This document shows positions 50,618 to 57,989 of a DNA stretch of 64,000 nucleotides, piece after piece. The notes below the pieces were generated by a model, which saw only the letters and a program-made list of their open reading frames with translations, was not told the DNA's origin and searched no databases. The stretch comes from Ectobacillus funiculus (GTDB lineage Bacteria > Bacillota > Bacilli > Bacillales > Bacillaceae_G): assembly GCF_042429435.1 (NCBI RefSeq), contig NZ_JBHMAF010000108.1; one strand, 5' to 3'. Within the stretch, counting starts at the first letter, position 1, and the number at the start of each line of letters is the position of its first letter. The position numbers and the translations under genes were made by a program.

Positions 50618-51232
50618 ATGAACAGTCAAGTACAGCAAGTTAAAATTACAACGGCAGATCCATCTGCACTTGGGTTATTCGGTCTTGCGATGGTGACGCT
50701 TGTCGCGTCTTCACAAAAGCTCGGTTGGACCGAAGGAGTTTCTCTTGTTCTGCCATGGGCCATTTTCTTAGGTGGCTTTGCTCAATTGTTCGCATGCATT
50801 CACGATGCAAAGCACAATAATACGTTCGGAACAACAGCTTTTGGCGCATTTGCTTTGTTTTGGTTCGGTGTTGGTACATCGTGGCTGATTAATCTAGGAG
50901 TGTTTGGAGAGGCATTGGCGAAAGCGGCTGACCCAAAGCAACTGGGCATTGCATTTATTGGTTATTTAATTTTTAGCATTTTTATGACAATTGGAGCAAT
51001 GGAAACACATAAAGTACTATTTATCATTTTTGTTCTTATTGATTTCTTATTTATCGGTTTGTCATTAAGTACGTTAGGTGTTGCTCCTGAATTTACTCAT
51101 GAAATTGCGGCATTTGCGGAGTTATTCATTGCGCTATTTTCGTTTTATGCTTCGGCTGCCGCAGTGTTGAACACACATTTTGGACGAGTTGTTCTTCCAG
51201 TTGGCAAGCCATTTGGGATATTCAAGAAATAA
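50618..51232 (+). CDS. Acetate transporter, GPR1/FUN34/YaaH family
   Basis: A 204-residue membrane protein with six helices, of the SatP/YaaH acetate-succinate uptake family. The N-terminal signature DPSALGLFGLAMVTL (about residues 12-26) corresponds to the family motif NPAPLGL. Narrow-pore aromatic residues recur in helices such as TTAFGAFALFWFGVGTSW. I use the ATG at 50618 with GGGAGGATC upstream; the open frame extends 47 codons further without support. It is absent from this place in B. subtilis, as far as I recall. Confidence 0.85.
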   Translation: MNSQVQQVKITTADPSALGLFGLAMVTLVASSQKLGWTEGVSLVLPWAIFLGGFAQLFACIHDAKHNNTFGTTAFGAFALFWFGVGTSWLINLGVFGEALAKAADPKQLGIAFIGYLIFSIFMTIGAMETHKVLFIIFVLIDFLFIGLSLSTLGVAPEFTHEIAAFAELFIALFSFYASAAAVLNTHFGRVVLPVGKPFGIFKK

Positions 51233-51274
51233 TATAGCTGCAAGCTATTAGAGTTTTAATTGAAGCTTTAATTG

Positions 51275-51308
51275 AAGGCCGGGTAATCTTACCTCTGGCC
51301 TTTTTGTT
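51275..51308 (+). terminator. Intrinsic terminator of acetate transporter gene
   Basis: AAGGCC...GGTAA pairs with TTACC...GGCCTT, then T5. Confidence 0.8.
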
Positions 51309-51381
51309 TTGTTTTTCATCTAGTACATAAAATATGAGATAGCACCTGTTAATAAATCGTCTTTCCTCAATAAAAGCGCAC

Positions 51382-51390
51382 TGATATAAT
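51382..51390 (+). promoter_or_regulatory. Extended -10 promoter of dUTPase gene
   Basis: TGATATAAT is a TG-N-TATAAT element about 30 bases before the GTG start. The -35 (TTTCCT) is weak. Confidence 0.5.
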
Positions 51391-51421
51391 GAAGCTTGAG
51401 AAAACTAGGGGGAATACAAAC

Positions 51422-51913
51422 GTGGACTTATTACATTTGTTTAAGCTGCAAAAAGAATTAGATGAGCGTATCCTGAAGGAACATAATTTAGAGCCAAAGA
51501 AGCTATTAAAGGAAAAAACACTTGCACTGCTTGTGGAAATAGGAGAATTGGCTAACGAAACACGCTGCTTTAAATATTGGAGTACAAGGCCGTCCTCAGA
51601 GCGGGATGTTATTTTAGAGGAATATGTAGATGGGTTTCATTTTATTTTATCGGTTGGGATCGATTTAGGTGTGGATAAAAACTTTTTATTTTATAAGTGT
51701 GCACACGCGAATAAGACAACTGTGCAAACCTTTTTAGATGTATATGCAAGGGTGATTCGCTTCCACGATCAGCCGTCTATTACAAACTATATTGAATTAT
51801 TTACAAGCTATCTGCGGCTTGGACAAGCGCTTGATTTTTCGCAGGAGGATATTGAGAGGGCATATCTGGCTAAGAACGAGGTCAATCATCAGCGTCAAAC
51901 GCAAGGCTACTAA
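51422..51913 (+). CDS. Dimeric all-alpha dUTPase
   Basis: A 163-residue protein of the all-alpha NTP pyrophosphatase group, like the dimeric dUTPases of Bacillus and its phages; it would cleave dUTP to dUMP. The first metal motif is LLVEIGELANETRCFKYW (E-x2-E type) and the second is EEYVDGFHFILSVG (E-x-x-D). I choose the GTG at 51422 because GGGGG lies about 10 bases upstream; the ATG at 51389 overlaps the TATAAT box and has no ribosome site. ysdC follows on the same strand. Confidence 0.83.
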   Translation: MDLLHLFKLQKELDERILKEHNLEPKKLLKEKTLALLVEIGELANETRCFKYWSTRPSSERDVILEEYVDGFHFILSVGIDLGVDKNFLFYKCAHANKTTVQTFLDVYARVIRFHDQPSITNYIELFTSYLRLGQALDFSQEDIERAYLAKNEVNHQRQTQGY

Positions 51914-51922
51914 GGGCATGCT

Positions 51923-51951
51923 TTGAACATCATCATACCCTCCTGTATAAT
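51923..51951 (+). promoter_or_regulatory. Sigma-A promoter of ysdC
   Basis: TTGAAC and TATAAT are exactly 17 bases apart. The -10 lies in the loop of the palindrome at 51928-51985, so transcripts from it should start near 51958, after the left arm. Confidence 0.7.
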
Positions 51952-51985
51952 GGAAGAGATAGACAAAAAGGAGGGTATGATGATG
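51928..51985 (+). promoter_or_regulatory. 17-bp perfect palindrome covering ysdC start signals
   Basis: CATCATCATACCCTCCT (51928-51944) and AGGAGGGTATGATGATG (51969-51985) are perfect inverted repeats with a 24-base loop. The right arm is the ysdC ribosome site plus all three candidate ATG codons. Read-through RNA from the dUTPase gene would hide them in a hairpin; RNA from the local promoter lacks the left arm. Confidence 0.75.
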
Positions 51986-53068
51986 CAAAATCTAGATCCT
52001 ACATTAAAGATGCTTAAGGAATTAACAGATGCGAATGGCGTTGCTGGAAATGAACGTGAAGTACGCGAGGTAATGAAAACATACATAGCACCCTATGCGG
52101 ATGAAATCATGACAGATAATCTCGGAAGCTTAATTGCCAAAAAAACAGGTGATGCGAGTGGTCCAAAAATTATGGTGGCTGGACATTTGGATGAGGTTGG
52201 TTTCATGGTAACACAAATCGATGACAAGGGCTTTCTCCGCTTCCAAACAGTTGGCGGCTGGTGGGGGCAGGTGATGTTAGCGCAGCGTGTAACGGTTGTG
52301 ACAAGAAACGGAAATATCACAGGTGTTATCGGTTCAAAGCCTCCTCATATTTTGCCGGTTGAAGCACGCAAAAAGCCGGTGGAAATTAAAGATATGTTTA
52401 TTGATATCGGTGCTTCCAGCAAGGATGAAGCTTTAGAGTGGGGAGTTCGTCCAGGTGATCAAGTTGTGCCGTATTTTGAATTTCAAGTGATGAAAAATGA
52501 AAAAATGCTTCTTGCAAAAGCATGGGATAACCGTATTGGCTGTGCGATTGCGATCGATGTGTTAAAGCAGCTCAAGAATCAATCGCATCCGAATACAGTG
52601 TATGGGGTCGCGACTGTACAGGAAGAGGTTGGTCTGCGCGGTGCAAAAACATCTGCACACCTTGTCGATCCAGATATTGCATTTGCGGTTGATGTTGGCA
52701 TTGCAGGAGACACGCCAGGCGTAACCGAAAAAGAAGCGCAAGGAAAGCTTGGAAAAGGCCCGCAAATTATTTTATATGATGCGTCTATCGTATCACATAA
52801 GGGTCTACGCGATTTTGTTGTTGGGGTAGCGGATGAATTAAACATTCCATATCAATACGACTCAATGGCGGGCGGTGGAACGGATGCTGGTGCTATTCAT
52901 GTGACGCTTAATGGTGTACCTGCTATGTCCATTACAATTGCTACGCGTTATATTCATTCGAATGCTGCAATGCTTCATCGAGATGACTACGAAAATGCAG
53001 TAAAGCTGCTTGTAGAAGTGATTAAACGATTGGATGGGATGACTGTACATCGTATTACTTTTGACTAA
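51983..53068 (+). CDS. ysdC: M42 family aminopeptidase (YsdC)
   Basis: A cobalt/zinc aminopeptidase of the M42 (PepA/FrvX) family, normally a cytoplasmic tetrahedral dodecamer that trims peptides. 361 residues, equal to B. subtilis YsdC as I recall. Metal ligands are seen in VAGHLDEVGFM, AKAWDNRIGC, VQEEVGLRGA, AVDVGIAGDTP and RYIHSNAAMLHRDDY. Three ATGs stand in a row; I use the third (51983), 8 bases from AGGAGG. The start region is inside a 17-bp palindrome. Confidence 0.9.
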   Translation: MQNLDPTLKMLKELTDANGVAGNEREVREVMKTYIAPYADEIMTDNLGSLIAKKTGDASGPKIMVAGHLDEVGFMVTQIDDKGFLRFQTVGGWWGQVMLAQRVTVVTRNGNITGVIGSKPPHILPVEARKKPVEIKDMFIDIGASSKDEALEWGVRPGDQVVPYFEFQVMKNEKMLLAKAWDNRIGCAIAIDVLKQLKNQSHPNTVYGVATVQEEVGLRGAKTSAHLVDPDIAFAVDVGIAGDTPGVTEKEAQGKLGKGPQIILYDASIVSHKGLRDFVVGVADELNIPYQYDSMAGGGTDAGAIHVTLNGVPAMSITIATRYIHSNAAMLHRDDYENAVKLLVEVIKRLDGMTVHRITFD

Positions 53069-53078
53069 GAGGGAAAAA

Positions 53079-53108
53079 GGCGAAGGGGGATAACCTTTCG
53101 CTTTTTTT
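53079..53108 (+). terminator. Intrinsic terminator of ysdC
   Basis: AAGGCGAAGG pairs with CCTTTCGCTT with one bulge, followed by T7. Confidence 0.75.
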
Positions 53109-53118
53109 GTACTTTTGT

Positions 53119-53252
53119 ACTATAGGAAAGTATAAATTTTCAGCTAGAAGCGAGTTCGACGGAGTGGGGAATTTTGGGAATATAGTATCAGTAGAGCTGC
53201 GCCTCTGTCTTCATCTAAAGGGGGTATTTTCCAAACGGCGAAAATTTCTTTA
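53119..53252 (+). repeat. 134-bp dispersed repeat, diverged full-length copy
   Basis: From ACTATAGGAAAG to AAATTTCTT. The arms read AAATTTTC and GGGGAATTT, held by G-T wobbles. The 3' hairpin is degraded (CCAAACGGCGAAAA). It follows the ysdC terminator by about 10 bases. Confidence 0.82.
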
Positions 53253-53486
53253 CTTTATGTGAGATTTTTTAAAACAAATTAGTTTCTATCTTCGAAAAAA
53301 CTCTTTATAATATGAAAGTATGCTCTTACTGAAAGGAAAAATGAGACTGGTATAGTGGATTCGTATGCTTTTGCCATTTAATTAATATTGTTAATAATTT
53401 GTTTTATTTAATAAAAAACAAGAATCCAGGTCGGCTGTTTTTCACATTATAGTTAAGAGACGATAAAAAGGAAGGGAAGAAAACAA
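53253..53486. other. Region upstream of efflux operon
   Basis: AT-rich, no gene. A TATAAT at 53306-53311 with a poor -35 could be the promoter. No operator could be recognised. Confidence 0.35.
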
Positions 53487-54140
53487 ATGAATCAGTTTCG
53501 CCGACTCGTAGCAGTCAATATTATCACTTTGCTTGTATTGATAGGAGGAGGTTTTCTTGGCTATTATTACTACAATCAAGCACAAAATTATTTAACAACG
53601 GACAATGCCAAAGTTGATGGAAAGGCAATTTCAATTGCTTCTCCTGCAGCTGGACAGCTTACTGAATGGACAGCGACAACAGGAAGAGCATACAGTGCCG
53701 GTGAAAAGGTGGGTACTGTTCAAGCAAGCAGTGCTGCAGGTGTGCAACAGCTTGATATTACAGTTCCTGTCGGTTCCACGGTAGTTCAATCTAACGCAAC
53801 AGAAAATACGTTTATCGCTGCAGGTTCTCCATTGGCATATGCATACGACATGAACAATTTATGGGTAACAGCAAATATTAAAGAGACTGACATTGATGAT
53901 GTGAAAGAAGGACAGGATGTAGATGTGTATGTTGACGCATATCCAAATACAACCTTAACAGGAGTGGTGGACCAAGTTGGTTTAACGACAGCTAATACAT
54001 TCTCCTTGCTTCCATCTGGAAACACGACAGCCAATTATACAAAGGTAACGCAGGTCGTACCAGTGAAAATTACTTTAGATCATACGAAATCTGTGAACAT
54101 TGTGCCTGGGATGAACGTGTCAGTCCGCATTCACAAGTAA
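53487..54140 (+). CDS. HlyD/EmrA-type membrane fusion protein
   Basis: A 217-residue adaptor of the HlyD/EmrA group. One N-terminal membrane anchor lies at about residues 9-29 (VNIITLLVLIGGGFLGYYYY), followed by TTDNAKVDGKAISIASPAAG (the first lipoyl half) and a beta-barrel part with NLWVTANIKETDIDDVKEGQ, typical of EmrA. The long coiled-coil hairpin of Gram-negative EmrA is absent, as in other short Gram-positive adaptors. AGGAAGGGAAG precedes the ATG. It is 12 bases upstream of the EmrB-type transporter and surely forms an operon with it. Confidence 0.85.
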   Translation: MNQFRRLVAVNIITLLVLIGGGFLGYYYYNQAQNYLTTDNAKVDGKAISIASPAAGQLTEWTATTGRAYSAGEKVGTVQASSAAGVQQLDITVPVGSTVVQSNATENTFIAAGSPLAYAYDMNNLWVTANIKETDIDDVKEGQDVDVYVDAYPNTTLTGVVDQVGLTTANTFSLLPSGNTTANYTKVTQVVPVKITLDHTKSVNIVPGMNVSVRIHK

Positions 54141-54152
54141 GGAGGAGATTGT

Positions 54153-55985
54153 ATGTCCTCGACAATTATTGCTGTATACGCTGTGTTTTGCGTTGCTATA
54201 TTTGCTGCTGTGAACCTAGTGCTCCGTCGCAAAAAGAATGCTGAGCCAGCGGTTGAAGAACACAGTGGTACGGTAAAACACGAACATGATGAAGAAACAG
54301 TGTATCGGGCAGAGGCAACAGAACCTTCTCAGGAAGAAGGGCGTGCCTCCTCAGAGGAAGTTTTGCAGGCCGCAGCAACAGCGGTCGAAGAAGAAATTCC
54401 AGTTCCCACACCGGAGCAAGCAGCGCAGCAGCCACAATCGGAGCAGCCGCAATCGGAAAAACCAGCTTTTAGTATTGCTGCTGTTTTAACCGTTCTCGTG
54501 CTGGGAATGTTTATCTCTATTTTAAATCAAACAGTTATTAATGTTGCCTTACCTGCATTAATGAATGAATTTAATATTTCCACGTCAACCGGTCAGTGGT
54601 TGTCAACAGGGTTTATGCTTGTAAACGGGATTTTAGTTCCGATTAGTGCGTATTTAATTCAAACCTTTACGTATCGAAAGCTCTTTTTAGCTGCGATGAC
54701 ATTCTTTACGGTTGGCTCTATTGTTTGTGCGATAGCAGTGAACTTTCCTATTATGATGGCAGGGCGTGTTATTCAGGCTGTCGGTGCTGGTATTTTAATG
54801 CCAGTTGGGATGAATATCTTCATGACACTCTTTCCGCCAGCAAAGCGCGGGGCGGCGATGGGCTTGCTTGGTGTTGCGATGATTTTAGCTCCGGCGATTG
54901 GGCCGACAATTGCGGGCTGGCTCGTCGAAAACTATACGTGGAATCTTATGTTTTATGGTATGTTTGTGATTGGACTTGTCATCTTTTTACTTGCTCTTCG
55001 GTTGTTTACGTTGGTACAGCCGTTATCAAAACCAAAGTTCGACTTGGTCGGCGCGATTTCCTCAACCATTGGTCTCGGTACATTATTGTATGGCTTTAGT
55101 GAAGCTGGGAATAAGGGTTGGGATAGCGCAGAGGTTATTATCATGTTTATAATCGGGGTGATTGGACTCGTCTTCTTTGTACGTTGGGAATTGAAGGCCG
55201 AGACAAAGTTATTGGATCTAACAATTTTTTCAATTCCAGCTTTTTCCTTCACATTGTTTATTAATATGATTATTACAATGGCTTTGTTTGGCGGAATGCT
55301 GTTGCTTCCGGTTTATCTGCAAAACATTCGGGGCTTCACTCCGATTGAGTCCGGATTATTGCTCCTTCCGGGATCATTAATTATGGGACTTATGGGACCG
55401 TTCGCTGGAAAGCTATTTGATAAATACGGCATAAGACCGTTAGCGATTTTCGGTATGATTCTCATGACGTATGGAACATATGAATATACACATCTTTCGC
55501 TCGATACGTCATACGGGCATATTATGAGTATCTATATTCTGCGCTCCTTTGGGATGGCGTTTATTATGATGCCTATTATGACTGCTGGGATGAACGCACT
55601 GCCGATGAATAAAATTTCACACGGTACTGCTTCACAAAATACGCTGCGGTCGGTAGCTGGTGCAATTGGAACAGCTATTCTTGTTACAGTTATGACGAGG
55701 CAAACCACCTTCCATGCGGCTGATTATACCAATCAGGTGACGGCAACGAACCCTGTGCTAAGCACAAGCTTTGCCCAGGCAGGACAAGGTGTAGCTGCGC
55801 TTGCGCATGTTCCAGCGCAGACGGGATCCGCACTTGAAACAACCCTGTTATATAGTCAGGTTATGAAGCTATCTACCATTAATGGAATTAATGATGCGTT
55901 CTGGGTGGCAACGGTTTTATCGGGACTTGCCCTTGTACTATCATTTTTCTTACATTCTGGTAAGCGGCAGACAACGAAGAAATAA
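54153..55985 (+). CDS. DHA2-family MFS drug exporter with N-terminal extension
   Basis: A 610-residue proton-driven multidrug exporter of the EmrB/QacA class (14 helices). The core begins near residue 109 (FSIAAVLTVLVLGMFISILN); motif C LAPAIGPTIAGWL (about 245-257) marks antiporters. Before the core sits an extra helix (residues 3-22) and an acidic linker of about 85 residues ending QPQSEQPQSEKP. Most relatives lack this. AAGGAGGAG precedes the ATG. The substrate cannot be told from the sequence. Confidence 0.88.
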   Translation: MSSTIIAVYAVFCVAIFAAVNLVLRRKKNAEPAVEEHSGTVKHEHDEETVYRAEATEPSQEEGRASSEEVLQAAATAVEEEIPVPTPEQAAQQPQSEQPQSEKPAFSIAAVLTVLVLGMFISILNQTVINVALPALMNEFNISTSTGQWLSTGFMLVNGILVPISAYLIQTFTYRKLFLAAMTFFTVGSIVCAIAVNFPIMMAGRVIQAVGAGILMPVGMNIFMTLFPPAKRGAAMGLLGVAMILAPAIGPTIAGWLVENYTWNLMFYGMFVIGLVIFLLALRLFTLVQPLSKPKFDLVGAISSTIGLGTLLYGFSEAGNKGWDSAEVIIMFIIGVIGLVFFVRWELKAETKLLDLTIFSIPAFSFTLFINMIITMALFGGMLLLPVYLQNIRGFTPIESGLLLLPGSLIMGLMGPFAGKLFDKYGIRPLAIFGMILMTYGTYEYTHLSLDTSYGHIMSIYILRSFGMAFIMMPIMTAGMNALPMNKISHGTASQNTLRSVAGAIGTAILVTVMTRQTTFHAADYTNQVTATNPVLSTSFAQAGQGVAALAHVPAQTGSALETTLLYSQVMKLSTINGINDAFWVATVLSGLALVLSFFLHSGKRQTTKK

Positions 55986-56000
55986 GAAGGTATAGTAGAG

Positions 56001-56039
56001 AAAAGGCGAACCATTCTTTAAGGATGGTTCGCTTTTTTG
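56001..56039 (+). terminator. Intrinsic terminator of efflux operon
   Basis: AAAGGCGAACCAT pairs with ATGGTTCGCTTTTTT over a 9-base loop. Confidence 0.85.
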
Positions 56040-56075
56040 CACTGTAGAAAGTATAAATTTCCAGCTAGAAGCGGG
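56040..56075 (+). repeat. 134-bp dispersed repeat, 5' stub
   Basis: CACTGTAGAAAGTATAAATT plus TCCAGCTAGAAGCG is left, directly after the terminator; the sequence then switches to dctA-side DNA. Confidence 0.8.
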
Positions 56076-56094
56076 TAGCTTAACGCAAGGATCC

Positions 56095-57435
56095 TTAGGA
56101 TACATTTGAATCGGTTAGATTAGAAGCATTCACCTCTGTGTTGTTAGGGAGGTAGGTAATGCGACCATCAAGAGTGTCTTTCGCTCGGTTAATATCCAGT
56201 AATCTTTCCCATCGGGCAATGATGAACGTGGCAACAGCATAACCGATAATGTTCACAGTTGTACGGTAATTGCCCATAAAACGATCTGGAGCAAGCATGA
56301 GAGCAATTGCTGCTATAGGAATGGAGCCGGTTGCTGCTGCGGTTGCTGACAGTGCAACAAAAGCTGAACCTGGAATACCTGCCATCCCTTTTGAGGTTAA
56401 TAAGAGAACTCCTAAAATCACGATTTGGTCAACAAGGCTTAAATCAATACCAGTAGCTTGTGCAAGAAAGACCAGCGCAAGTGATAAATAAAGAGAAGCC
56501 CCATCCAAGTTGAATGAATATCCAGTTGGAACCACTAGACCGACGACAGCACGGTTACAACCAGCATGCTCGAACTTGTCCATTAGCTGGGGCATGACTG
56601 CTTCTGATGATCCTGTTGCAAACGCAAGCATAATCTCTTCCCTGATATAGAGAACTAATTTCCAGAGACTAAGACCGAGGAAGACCCGCGTGATGATAGC
56701 TAATACAAGAAGAAATGCCAGGCATGCAATAGTCATAGCTATGAAAAGTTTACCAAACGAGAAAAGTGTGTCCATTCCATACTGGCTAACAGCGAACGCC
56801 ATTGCACCGAATGTAGCAATTGCCGTTAGTTTCATAATATAATCCATGATTTTAAACAAGACCTTGTTAACCTTCTCTAAAAGGTCGAGGATAGTCTCCG
56901 AAGTACGGCCGCCTACATGTACAAGTGCAAAGCCGAACAAGCAAGAAATTAGCAGAACCTGCAGCATAGAGTTATTTATAAATGCTCCAACGGCACTATC
57001 TGGAATAATATTAAGTAAAAACTCGGCTTCACTCGGGAGTTCTGCACCTTGGGTTTTTGCTTCTATTTCTGTTGTTGTGAGAGTAGAAGGGTCGATATTC
57101 ATACCCTTGCCGGGGTTGGTTACATTCGCTACAAGCATACCGATAATTAATGCAAGTGTCGTAATGATTTCGAAATAAAGAAGTGTTTTCCCGCCTATTC
57201 TACCAACGGTTTTAATGTTGCCAACCTTTGCAATCCCCACAACAACAACACCGAAAACAAGAGGTGCAATAATCATTTTAATTAATTTAACAAAGCCATC
57301 GCCAAGCGGTTTTAATGCTAATCCAAGTTTGGGGAATAAATAACCGACTAAGATACCTGCAAGAATTGATAGTATAATCTGAAAAAACAGTCCTTTGTAA
57401 AAGGGGGGCTTTACTTTTTCCTGCTTCATATTCAT
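56095..57435 (-). CDS. Dicarboxylate/amino acid:cation symporter
   Basis: A 446-residue DAACS-family carrier (DctA/GltP type) with eight helices and two re-entrant loops. The first loop shows ATGSSEAVMPQLM, the second region VVPTGYSFNLDGASLYLSLA, and the cation site motif GMAGIPGSAFVALSATA is clear. It imports C4-dicarboxylates or glutamate/aspartate; the sequence does not settle which. GGAG precedes the ATG on the minus strand. It converges on the efflux operon and is divergent from the amidase gene across a 554-base gap. Confidence 0.88.
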   Translation of the reverse strand: MNMKQEKVKPPFYKGLFFQIILSILAGILVGYLFPKLGLALKPLGDGFVKLIKMIIAPLVFGVVVVGIAKVGNIKTVGRIGGKTLLYFEIITTLALIIGMLVANVTNPGKGMNIDPSTLTTTEIEAKTQGAELPSEAEFLLNIIPDSAVGAFINNSMLQVLLISCLFGFALVHVGGRTSETILDLLEKVNKVLFKIMDYIMKLTAIATFGAMAFAVSQYGMDTLFSFGKLFIAMTIACLAFLLVLAIITRVFLGLSLWKLVLYIREEIMLAFATGSSEAVMPQLMDKFEHAGCNRAVVGLVVPTGYSFNLDGASLYLSLALVFLAQATGIDLSLVDQIVILGVLLLTSKGMAGIPGSAFVALSATAAATGSIPIAAIALMLAPDRFMGNYRTTVNIIGYAVATFIIARWERLLDINRAKDTLDGRITYLPNNTEVNASNLTDSNVS

Positions 57436-57882
57436 ACATTTTCTCCTTTCATGTTTGCATAATTCTTAATGGGATTTCCGAGATACTTGATGTTATAAGA
57501 AGTAACATGTTATGTAATATGTATATATTAACCTAGCCGATCGGTTTTTTCATTGGCTGTTTTAACTAAAACTCAAAAAAACAGTTGGTTATTATGTATA
57601 ATAATATTATTAGAAGTTTGAATTGGTGTTATTTAATGTAACATACTGTTTGTTGCTGAATGGGGATATTACAGGCACCGCTGTTCCAGTGCATCCATCA
57701 TGTTTACTGTATTCACCTTACGTTCAATCCTTTGTTTTTCCTCCATTAAGGTGGTTCCTTAGAAAACAGGCAAGTCTAATAATTCACTTCATGTTTTTCT
57801 TCTTTGTTGATTTAGTTAATATAAACAATAAAACAACTAAATGTTTTACATTTTTATGAGTGTTTTTACCTAGTGGTTATTT
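57436..57882. other. AT-rich intergenic region, no supported gene
   Basis: A 79-codon open frame at 57623 has no ribosome site and no recognisable motif. A perfect palindrome TAACATGTTA lies at 57503-57512, about 70 bases upstream of the symporter gene, and might be an operator for it. Confidence 0.35.
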
Positions 57883-57935
57883 TACAATCATTGTAGATTA
57901 CTCACTGTGTGAATCGATGTGACAATTCATTGTAG
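57883..57935 (+). promoter_or_regulatory. Repeated palindromes upstream of amidase
   Basis: TACAATCATTGTA (57883-57895) and ACAATTCATTGTA (57922-57934) are near-identical dyads about 39 bases apart, with a third dyad TCACTGTGTGA (57902-57912) between them. The arrangement looks like a paired operator; no matching regulator gene lies in the window. Confidence 0.45.
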
Positions 57936-57989
57936 AAAAGGTCTCATTTGAAATGATTAAAAAATGGCATTAGACTGGAGGGATCCACG

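Noticed and set aside
57623..57859. 78-residue open frame between symporter and amidase genes
   Set aside because: No ribosome site, no recognisable motif, AT-rich composition like the surrounding non-coding DNA.
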